DNA of 64,000 bases, from the NCBI GenBank assembly GCA_017519185.1, contig JAFWSX010000023.1, forward strand, positions 1-64,000. The letters run 5' to 3'. Under the pieces are notes generated by a model. The model was given only the letters and a program-made list of their open reading frames with translations. It had not been told where the DNA came from and did no database searches. Shown one piece after another: positions 57,508 to 64,000 of this stretch (position 1 is its first letter; each line of letters opens with the position of its first letter). This stretch comes from Bacteroidales bacterium. Its GTDB lineage: Bacteria; Bacteroidota; Bacteroidia; Bacteroidales; UBA932. The position numbers were made by a program, and so were the translations under genes.

Positions 57508-60138
57508 CTAATGGGCTTCCAGCCAGTCGCGGCCGCTTCCGCATTCTGCGATCAGGGGAACGCTCAGGCTGCATACGCTCTCCATCTGCTCGCGGGCGAG
57601 CTCCATCACCCTGTCGAGTTCTTCGGGCACCACGTCGAACACGAGCTCGTCGTGCACCTGCAGCACCATCCTGCTCCTGAGCCCTTCTTCCTTCATCCTG
57701 CGCCATACGCTTACCATCGCGAGCTTGATGATGTCGGCTGCGCTGCCCTGGATGGGAGCGTTCACGGCATTCCTCTCTGCGAAAGCACGCAGGTTATAGT
57801 TGCGGGCGTTGATGTCGGGCAGGTAGCGCTTGCGGTGGAAGACCGTCTCCACGTAGCCGTTCTTGCGGCACTCCGCCACGACGCGGTCGATGTATTCCCG
57901 CACACCCTTGTAGTTCTCGAAATACTGGTCGATGAGCTGCTTCGACTCCTGGCGGCTGATGGACAGGCGCTGCGAGAGGCCGAAGGCCGAGATGCCGTAG
58001 ATGATGCCGAAGTTGGCGGTCTTGGCGCGGCTGCGCTGTTCGCGTGTAACCTGGTCCACGGGCACCTTGAATATCTTGGCCGCGGTTGCGGCGTGGATGT
58101 CGTGTCCGCTGCGGAAGTCTTCTATCATTCCTTCGTCACCGCTCAGATGGGCCATTATGCGCAGCTCGATCTGCGAGTAGTCGGCCGACACTATGTAGCC
58201 GTCCTTCTTCGACGGCACGAAGGCTTTGCGTATCTGCTGGCCCTGGGCAGTGCGGACCGGAATGTTCTGCAGGTTCGGCTTGAGGGAACTGAGCCGTCCG
58301 GTAGCCGTCAGCGCCTGGGTGAAGGTGGTGTGTATCTTACCGTCAACAGGGTCCACAAGCTGCTGGAAAGGTTCTATATAGGTCGAGATGAGCTTCTTCA
58401 GCCCTCTGAATTCCAATATCTTGTCTATCAGGGGATGCTTATGGGCAAGGGCCTGCAGAGTCTCTTCGTCAGTGGGATAGTTGTCGCGTACGTTCTTCTT
58501 GGCCTTGTCGTCGAGATGCAGCTTTTCGTAGAGCACGATTCCGATCTGGCGGGGGCTGGACAGGTTAAGATCAGGTTCGCCGGCCAGTTCGCAAGCTTCC
58601 TCCTCCACCTTCAGCATCTGGGCACTGAGCTCGCGTCCGTATTCTATAAGGGCAGCGGTGTCGACCTTCACCCCTTCGTGCTCCATACTGGCGAGAACCT
58701 CGATCATCGGCATCTCTATCTTAGTATAGAGTTCCGTCACGCCCTGCGCTTCGAGTTCGTCCCAGAGCTTTTCCTTCAGCAGGCTGCAGGCCGCGGTCTC
58801 GCGTGCGTCACGGAGCCTATCCCCTGCATCTTCAGCCTCGGCAGCGGCGGCGAACAGGTCGCCCTGCACTGCGTTGTCCTGCTCCACCGGCTCTTCGAGC
58901 GAGAGTTCAAGATAGCTTTTGGCAAGCATATCTAGCTTGTGGGTGCGCTCGGGGTTTATGAGGTAGTGCATTATCTCTATGTCGTAGGGATTCCCTGCGA
59001 AAAAAGCGCCCTGCCTGAGCAGCTGGCGCATCACTGCCTTGAGGTTGAATCCCACCTTGGCCACTGTGGCGTCGGCCATCAGCGCGAGGGCCTGCGGGTC
59101 GTCAGCCGCACAGCGGCAGAACCTGGTTCCGGAGGCGAACACCAGGGATTTTCCTCCGCACACTGCCACTTCAGATTTTTCAGCAGCAAGCTTCCTTATC
59201 TCAGGGAAGCCCACCTCACTGACCTGAAGAGACTTCACTGCGGCTGCCGGGGCCTCCGGCAGGGGCTCCGGAGAGTCCGGAAGCAGCCTGCGCAGCGAAT
59301 TCATCTCGTGTCGGGCGAACAGCTCCGCAACGGCGGCGTTGTAGCAGGCCTTGTTGATAAAATCGTCTTCGCTGCAGTCCAACGGCACATCCTTCTTTAT
59401 GGTGATGAGGAATTTGCTGAGTTCTATATGGTCCTGCGACTGCCTGAAATTCTCCTGCATCTTGGCAGGCAGGCTGTCCAGATGGGCGTAGATGTTCTCC
59501 ACGCTGCCCCATTCGCTCACAAGTTTCTGGGCGCCCTTCTCTCCCACTCCCTTCACTCCTGGCACGTTGTCGGAGGCATCGCCCCAGAGGGTGAGGATGT
59601 CGATGACCTGCAGGGGATTCTGGATGCCGTACTGGGCGCAGATGGCGGCCTTGTCTACCACCTCGCTGTCGGCTCCGCCCTTGCCGGGCTTGTACTGGAA
59701 GATATGGTCGTCGATGGCCTGGCCGAAGTCTTTGTCGGGAGTCACCATATAGACGTCTGTTCCTTCTCCGGCGAAACGGGCGGCGAGGGAGCATATCACG
59801 TCGTCAGCCTCGAACCCTTCCTTCATTATGACGGGGATGCCAAGGGCCTTCGCTATCTCGCTGAGCGGCTCGACGGAGTCTATCACGAGCTGGGGCGCCG
59901 CGGTGCGGTTTGCCTTGTATTCGGGATATGCCTCGTGGCGGAATGTCTTGGCGTGGGCGTCGAAGCATATCGCCACGTGGGTGGGATGCTCCTTGGAAAG
60001 CACTTCCAGCAGGTACTTGGTGAAGCCGAAGAGAATGGATGTGTCCTCCCCCTTCGAGTTGACCATAGGCCTGCGGAAGAAGGCATAGAACATCCTGAAG
60101 ACCAGGGCGTGTCCGTCTATGATGAAGAATTTGTTCAT
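57508..60138 (-). CDS. polA: DNA polymerase I, proofreading domain degenerate
   Basis: An 876-residue Pol I. Residues 1-280 are the 5'-3' nuclease (FFIIDGHALVFRMFYAF, GFEADDVICSLAARF). The 3'-5' exonuclease region (about 300-430) lacks the DxE motif (EVAVCGGKSL) and has NLKAVMRQL where Exo II has a second Asp, so proofreading is probably lost. The polymerase domain is intact: SADYSQIELRIMAHLSG, RSRAKTANFGIIYG and VHDELVFDV. It overlaps rlmB by 4 bases. Confidence 0.94.
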   Translation of the reverse strand: MNKFFIIDGHALVFRMFYAFFRRPMVNSKGEDTSILFGFTKYLLEVLSKEHPTHVAICFDAHAKTFRHEAYPEYKANRTAAPQLVIDSVEPLSEIAKALGIPVIMKEGFEADDVICSLAARFAGEGTDVYMVTPDKDFGQAIDDHIFQYKPGKGGADSEVVDKAAICAQYGIQNPLQVIDILTLWGDASDNVPGVKGVGEKGAQKLVSEWGSVENIYAHLDSLPAKMQENFRQSQDHIELSKFLITIKKDVPLDCSEDDFINKACYNAAVAELFARHEMNSLRRLLPDSPEPLPEAPAAAVKSLQVSEVGFPEIRKLAAEKSEVAVCGGKSLVFASGTRFCRCAADDPQALALMADATVAKVGFNLKAVMRQLLRQGAFFAGNPYDIEIMHYLINPERTHKLDMLAKSYLELSLEEPVEQDNAVQGDLFAAAAEAEDAGDRLRDARETAACSLLKEKLWDELEAQGVTELYTKIEMPMIEVLASMEHEGVKVDTAALIEYGRELSAQMLKVEEEACELAGEPDLNLSSPRQIGIVLYEKLHLDDKAKKNVRDNYPTDEETLQALAHKHPLIDKILEFRGLKKLISTYIEPFQQLVDPVDGKIHTTFTQALTATGRLSSLKPNLQNIPVRTAQGQQIRKAFVPSKKDGYIVSADYSQIELRIMAHLSGDEGMIEDFRSGHDIHAATAAKIFKVPVDQVTREQRSRAKTANFGIIYGISAFGLSQRLSISRQESKQLIDQYFENYKGVREYIDRVVAECRKNGYVETVFHRKRYLPDINARNYNLRAFAERNAVNAPIQGSAADIIKLAMVSVWRRMKEEGLRSRMVLQVHDELVFDVVPEELDRVMELAREQMESVCSLSVPLIAECGSGRDWLEAH

Positions 60139-60872
60139 TGTCTCTGTCTTACGGCTTCGTACAATACTATGGCTGCTGCCACCGAAACGTTAAGGCTGCC
60201 GATTTCGCCCATCATCGGGATGCGGGCTTCGGCGGTGCAGAGGTCGAGCACTGCGGGGCTGATGCCCTTCTGCTCGGAGCCCATCACGATGGCTGTAGGC
60301 TTGCGGAATTTGATGTCATAGAGGGAAGTCTCGGCCTTTTCGGTGGCTGCCACCACCTGGAAACCTGACTCCAGCAGATAGTAGAGCGGGAGCTTGAGGT
60401 TCGTCACCTTGGCGGTAGGCACCCTCAGCAGGGCGCCGGCGGATGTCTTCACTGCGTCGGCGTTGATGGCGGCACCGCCCTTTGCGGGAAGGATCAGGCC
60501 GTCCACACCGGCACATTCTGCCGTACGGGCTATGGCTCCGAAGTTGCGCACGTCGCTCACTCCGTCGAGCAGCACGAACAGCGGCGCTTCCTTGCGGCTC
60601 ATCGCCAGCTCTATCATCTCCTCGAAAGGCACGTAGTCTATCTGGCTGATATACGCCACTACACCCTGGTGGGCTCCCTTCACCAGACTGTTGAGTTTCT
60701 GGAAAGGAACGAACTGGAAAGGGATGTCGTTCTGCATCAGCAGCTCGAGCAGCTCGCGGTACTGCGTGCCTTCCATCCCCTGCTTGAAGAGTACCTTCTC
60801 GAATTTGCGTCCGCTGCGCACGGCCTCTGTGACAGCGCGCATTCCGTAGATGTAGTGGGTAGTCTGTTCCAT
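60135..60872 (-). CDS. rlmB: TrmH-family 23S rRNA 2'-O-methyltransferase
   Basis: A 245-residue SpoU/TrmH enzyme from the ATG at 60872. Residues 1-75 form the L30e-like substrate-binding domain. The deep-knot core has GVSDVRNFGAIARTAECAG, IVMGSEQKGIS and IPMMGEIGSLNVSVAAAI. This is the RlmB (Gm2251) pattern. It shares one base with the ABC-F stop. Confidence 0.88.
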   Translation of the reverse strand: MEQTTHYIYGMRAVTEAVRSGRKFEKVLFKQGMEGTQYRELLELLMQNDIPFQFVPFQKLNSLVKGAHQGVVAYISQIDYVPFEEMIELAMSRKEAPLFVLLDGVSDVRNFGAIARTAECAGVDGLILPAKGGAAINADAVKTSAGALLRVPTAKVTNLKLPLYYLLESGFQVVAATEKAETSLYDIKFRKPTAIVMGSEQKGISPAVLDLCTAEARIPMMGEIGSLNVSVAAAIVLYEAVRQRQ

Positions 60873-62797
60873 TATATTTCTATTTGGGACCACTGGTCCA
60901 TTTTGATGTCAAGTTCGCGTTTCTGCTCCAGGTACTCGCGGGTGAGATCCATAATGTCGTCCTCCGGAGTCGGTGCAGAGAGTTTCTCCTCTATCTCCTT
61001 CATCTTGGCCTCGATCTGTTCTATCTGGCCTTCAAGTTTCTTGGCAAGGTTCTGTTTGCGGGAGCGCTCGCGCATCGCGGCCTTGTCGGCGGCACGGTCC
61101 TTCTGCGACTGTGACACCTCGGGCTTCTTCGATTCCTGCTGAGTCCTGGCGGCGAGAGCCTCGATCTCTCGCATCGAACTTATCTTCTTGTTGGCCAGGA
61201 AGTCGTTGATGCCGCCCAGGTGCTCCTTCACCTTGCCGTCGCCGAACTCATAGACCTTGGTCACGAGGCCGTCCAGGAAGTCACGGTCGTGAGAAACCAC
61301 TATCAGCGTGCCGTCGAAAGCCTTAAGGGCGGTCTTGAGCACGTCCTTGGAGCGGATGTCCATATGGTTGGTCGGCTCGTCGAGGGCCAGCAGGTTGTAT
61401 GAGGTCAGCATCAGACGGGCCATCGCCAGCCTCGAGCGTTCGCCTCCGCTGAGCACAGCCACCTTCTTGTCGATGTCGTCACCCCGGAAGAGGAAGGCTC
61501 CCAGTATGTCACGAAGACGGGTGCGGATGTCGCCCACGGCTACCTTGTCAAGGGTGTCATAGACGGTGTCGTCCATATTCAGTACATCCTCCTGGTTCTG
61601 GGCATAGTATCCGATCTTGACCCCGTGTCCCACGACGGCGCTGCCTGCGAGAGGCGTCAGCTGCCCCATCAGGACCTTCATCATCGTGGTCTTACCTTCG
61701 CCGTTGCGGCCGACGAAGGCAACCTTCTCCCCTCTCTTTATCTCGAGGTTCGCCCCGTCGAGAATTATCTTCTCAGGCTTGTCGGGATATGCTATCACTG
61801 CGTCTGTCACCTTGAAAGGCACGTCTCCTGAGCGCGGTGCGGGGGGAAACTTCACCGCCAGCATACTGTTGTCCTCGAGGTCTATCTTTATGCGGTCAAT
61901 CTTCTCCAGTTGCTTGATGCGGCTCTGGACCTGATTGCTCTTTGTCGGTTTGTAGCGGAATTTCTCGATGAACTCTTCGGTCTTCTCGATCATCCTCTGC
62001 TGGTTCTCGTAGGAAGCCCGCTGCTGTTCGATGCGCTCCTTGCGCAGCTCCACGAACTTGCTGTAGCCCACCTTGTAGTCGTATATCTGGCCGAGGATGA
62101 TCTCCACGGTGCGGTCGGTGCAGTTGTCGAGGAACTTGCGGTCGTGGGAAATGAGCACTATCGTGCCCGGGAAACCCTGCAGGTATTCCTCCAGCCACTG
62201 GATGGACTCGATGTCCAGGTGGTTGGTGGGCTCGTCTAGCAGCAGGATGTCCGGCTTGCGCAGCAGTATCTTGGCCAGTTCGATGCGCATGTTCCAGCCC
62301 TGGCTGAAGGTGCTTGTGGGGCGCTGCAGTTCGCCTGCCTTGAACCCGAGGCCCTTGAGCACTATCTCCGCCTGAGCCTGGGGCGACGGGCCACCGTGGA
62401 GCGACAGTTTGTCGCTGAGGTCGTTGAGCTCCACTATCAGGTCGGAATATGCCTTGGAGTCGTAATCCTCCCTTGTGGCAAGCTCGGCCGAAACGGCGTC
62501 GAAGCGCGCCTGCATCTTGAAGTAACCGTCGAACACGGTCATCGTCTCGTCGATGACGTTGCGGCTGTGGTGGTGCTCCATCTGCTGCGGGAGGTAGCCT
62601 ATCACGGCACCTGCGGGTTTGACGACCTTGCCGGACGTGGGTGACTGCAGGCCGATGATGAGCTTCAGCAAGGTGGTCTTGCCGGCTCCGTTCTTGCCCA
62701 CGAGTCCTATGCGGTCACGGTCGGATATGTGCAGGTTGATGTTGTCCAGAAGCGTGTAGCCCCCGAACGACACTGTCAGATCGTTGATGGAGATCAT
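60872..62797 (-). CDS. ABC-F family ATPase
   Basis: A 641-residue soluble protein with two ABC domains: Walker A GKNGAGKTT and GRNGEGKTT, signatures FSQGW (degenerate) and LSGGE, Walker B LLLDEPTNHLD and LALDEPTNHMD. The linker between domains and a C-terminal charged coiled coil (about 560-640) are like Uup/YheS rather than an antibiotic-resistance type. It acts on ribosomes. It overlaps tatC by 4 bases. Confidence 0.9.
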   Translation of the reverse strand: MISINDLTVSFGGYTLLDNINLHISDRDRIGLVGKNGAGKTTLLKLIIGLQSPTSGKVVKPAGAVIGYLPQQMEHHHSRNVIDETMTVFDGYFKMQARFDAVSAELATREDYDSKAYSDLIVELNDLSDKLSLHGGPSPQAQAEIVLKGLGFKAGELQRPTSTFSQGWNMRIELAKILLRKPDILLLDEPTNHLDIESIQWLEEYLQGFPGTIVLISHDRKFLDNCTDRTVEIILGQIYDYKVGYSKFVELRKERIEQQRASYENQQRMIEKTEEFIEKFRYKPTKSNQVQSRIKQLEKIDRIKIDLEDNSMLAVKFPPAPRSGDVPFKVTDAVIAYPDKPEKIILDGANLEIKRGEKVAFVGRNGEGKTTMMKVLMGQLTPLAGSAVVGHGVKIGYYAQNQEDVLNMDDTVYDTLDKVAVGDIRTRLRDILGAFLFRGDDIDKKVAVLSGGERSRLAMARLMLTSYNLLALDEPTNHMDIRSKDVLKTALKAFDGTLIVVSHDRDFLDGLVTKVYEFGDGKVKEHLGGINDFLANKKISSMREIEALAARTQQESKKPEVSQSQKDRAADKAAMRERSRKQNLAKKLEGQIEQIEAKMKEIEEKLSAPTPEDDIMDLTREYLEQKRELDIKMDQWSQIEI

Positions 62798-63678
62798 TCG
62801 CCGGCCTCCCCGGCTTCTATGAGAATGTGGTCGTCGACGTCGCTTTCGTCTTCGTCCATCTCCTCGTAGTCTTCCTCATCGTCGCCGTCGCTCTCCTTGT
62901 TCTGGTCCTTTTCGCTGCGGCATACCATAATGCTGAACTCATAGAGCAGATAGAGAGGAATAGCCACTATCATCATCGTGAAGGCGTCGCCGCTCGGCGT
63001 GATGATGGCCGCCAGGATCACCAGGATGACGATTGCGTGCCGCCTGTATTTCTTGAGAAGCTCCTTGTTGATGATGCCCACGCGCGACAGCAGGGCTGCC
63101 AGGATAGGCATCTCGAATACGATTCCCATCACCAGTATCAGTCCGAGGAACATACCGATGTAGGATGTCAGCGAGATTTCGTTGGGGATGTCGGGCGATA
63201 CCTGATAGGTTCCCAGGAACTTCACGGTAAGGGGGAGTACGAGGAAGTAGCCGCAGGCGAGTCCCATATAGAAAAGGATGCCTGCAAAGCCGAACGTGCC
63301 CCTGATGGCCCTCTTCTCCTTCGGGTAGAGCGCAGGACGGATGAAGGTCCACATCTCATAGAAGAAAAAGGGCATTCCGATGATCAGGGCCACGAAAAAC
63401 GAGACTTTCAGATGCGTAAAGAACTGTGCGGACATTTCGATATTCATCACTTTGATATCGAAACTGTCCACTCCCTTCAAACCCACCAGGCCGAGCAGCT
63501 TGTCGAAACCCCTGTAGAGGATGAAATCGGAGTTCAAGGGACCGAAGATGACATTGAACATCGGCTCCTTGAAGAAGAATGCCGCCACGGTGAGAACCAG
63601 CAGCACTCCGATTATCCGGAACAGTACTTTTCGAAGCTCGTCAAGATGGTCCCAGAAGGACATCTTTACGTCTGACAT
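62794..63678 (-). CDS. tatC: twin-arginine translocase subunit TatC
   Basis: A 294-residue protein with six helices. The N-terminal SFWDHLDELRKVLFR and the EMWTFIRPALYPKEKR and VFEMP motifs are the TatC signature. The C-terminal 35 residues are a very acidic tail (DGDDEEDYEEMDEDESD), longer than typical. It is the Tat receptor core, co-transcribed with tatA 6 bases upstream. Confidence 0.95.
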   Translation of the reverse strand: MSDVKMSFWDHLDELRKVLFRIIGVLLVLTVAAFFFKEPMFNVIFGPLNSDFILYRGFDKLLGLVGLKGVDSFDIKVMNIEMSAQFFTHLKVSFFVALIIGMPFFFYEMWTFIRPALYPKEKRAIRGTFGFAGILFYMGLACGYFLVLPLTVKFLGTYQVSPDIPNEISLTSYIGMFLGLILVMGIVFEMPILAALLSRVGIINKELLKKYRRHAIVILVILAAIITPSGDAFTMMIVAIPLYLLYEFSIMVCRSEKDQNKESDGDDEEDYEEMDEDESDVDDHILIEAGEAGE

Positions 63679-63684
63679 GCCTCT

Positions 63685-63903
63685 TTATTTTTTAGTGTCG
63701 TCAGACATTACGTCCTTCTTGATGTCGTCGAATTCCTTCTCGGCTTCTTTCATTCCGCCTTTGAATTCCTTGACGCCTTTACCGAGACCGCGCATCAGCT
63801 CGGGAATCTTCTTGCCTCCGAAGAGCAGGAGGACTACAAGGACGATGGCTACTATTTCCCAGGTTCCCAGGGTAAGGGGCATAATATACAATGCTGTGAT
63901 CAT
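63685..63903 (-). CDS. tatA: twin-arginine translocase subunit TatA/E
   Basis: A 72-residue protein: one helix ([19 protein letters not shown]) then the amphipathic helix [17 protein letters not shown] and a charged tail. It forms the protein-conducting component. The ATG at 63903 is used; an internal ATG at 63882 ([10 protein letters not shown]) is possible, since Bacteroidetes TatA proteins vary here. Confidence 0.93.
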   Translation of the reverse strand: MITALYIMPLTLGTWEIVAIVLVVLLLFGGKKIPELMRGLGKGVKEFKGGMKEAEKEFDDIKKDVMSDDTKK

Positions 63904-63924
63904 AGCTGTAAGTATTATTGATTG

Positions 63925-64000
63925 TTATGATAATTCTTTCAAACGGGCCTTGAGAGCCTCGATCTTGGCAGTGGCGTCGGAGAGCTTCTTGCGCTCTGTC
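63925..64000 (-). CDS. valS: probable C-terminal end of valyl-tRNA synthetase (partial)
   Basis: Only the last 24 codons and stop are in the window: TERKKLSDATAKIEALKARL, then KELS. This is a coiled-coil tail that resembles the ValRS C-terminus of Bacteroidetes. The evidence is a short, low-information segment; another coiled-coil protein is possible. Confidence 0.5.
   Translation of the reverse strand, partial: TERKKLSDATAKIEALKARLKELS

Noticed and set aside
57511..60321. Two long open frames (474 and 460 codons) on the plus strand opposite polA and rlmB
   Set aside because: They are antisense shadows of GC-rich coding DNA; polA and rlmB have complete catalytic motifs on the minus strand and the shadows show no domain.
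1..64000. tRNA, rRNA or riboswitch genes
   Set aside because: I saw no cloverleaf with a plausible anticodon stem, no rRNA core sequence and no conserved riboswitch aptamer in either strand.

Overview
The window looks like chromosomal DNA of a Bacteroidales bacterium. The evidence is TANNTTTG-type -7 promoter boxes, many Lys-rich lipoprotein signal peptides, a GH97 enzyme, a TlpA-like lipoprotein and a PorT-like beta-barrel. A four-gene operon matching capnine (sulfonolipid) synthesis suggests a sulfonolipid-making lineage such as Alistipes and its relatives, but no rRNA or other taxonomic marker is present to prove it.

Layout. 1-9 kb: end of xylA with xylE; a REP-associated tyrosine transposase (RAYT) with a pair of REP-like hairpins on each side; a large GH2 exo-glycosidase lipoprotein; small metabolic genes. 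9-22 kb: an accessory stretch of short gene modules (Fic protein plus lipoprotein, metallo-beta-lactamase/flavoprotein fusion, esterases, Ntn hydrolase, thioredoxin-like and transglutaminase-like proteins). Between the modules lie copies of several palindrome-ended, non-coding repeats, and one gene is duplicated in two neighbouring modules. 22-29 kb: an AT-rich restriction-modification island (Vsr, XRE regulator, two m5C methyltransferases, McrB-like and McrC-like proteins) with the LlaJI gene order. 29-37.5 kb: more accessory modules (AAA+ ATPase, vWA protein, HicAB, DUF4160/DUF2442 pair, a NERD gene broken by a stop codon), again bounded by repeats. 37.5-43 kb: single metabolic and envelope genes. 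43-49 kb: a tightly overlapping five-gene operon (AraC regulator, GT4, DUF1080, M15 peptidase, GH97). 49-53.4 kb: the sulfonolipid operon. 53.4-64 kb: housekeeping genes (mtaD-like, rluD, PASTA protein, rpmH, rsmG, polA, rlmB, ABC-F, tatC, tatA, probable end of valS).

How the parts work together. The 49-53 kb operon would make cysteate, condense it with an acyl chain and reduce the 3-keto product, with an unexplained VOC protein made first. The 22-29 kb island would modify the two strands of an asymmetric site with separate methyltransferases, cut unmodified DNA with an NTP-driven McrBC-like pair, and repair the T:G mismatches that m5C causes through Vsr. The strongest undescribed signal is the set of palindromic repeat families between 1.6 and 35 kb, which bound small gene modules and are absent from the housekeeping half.
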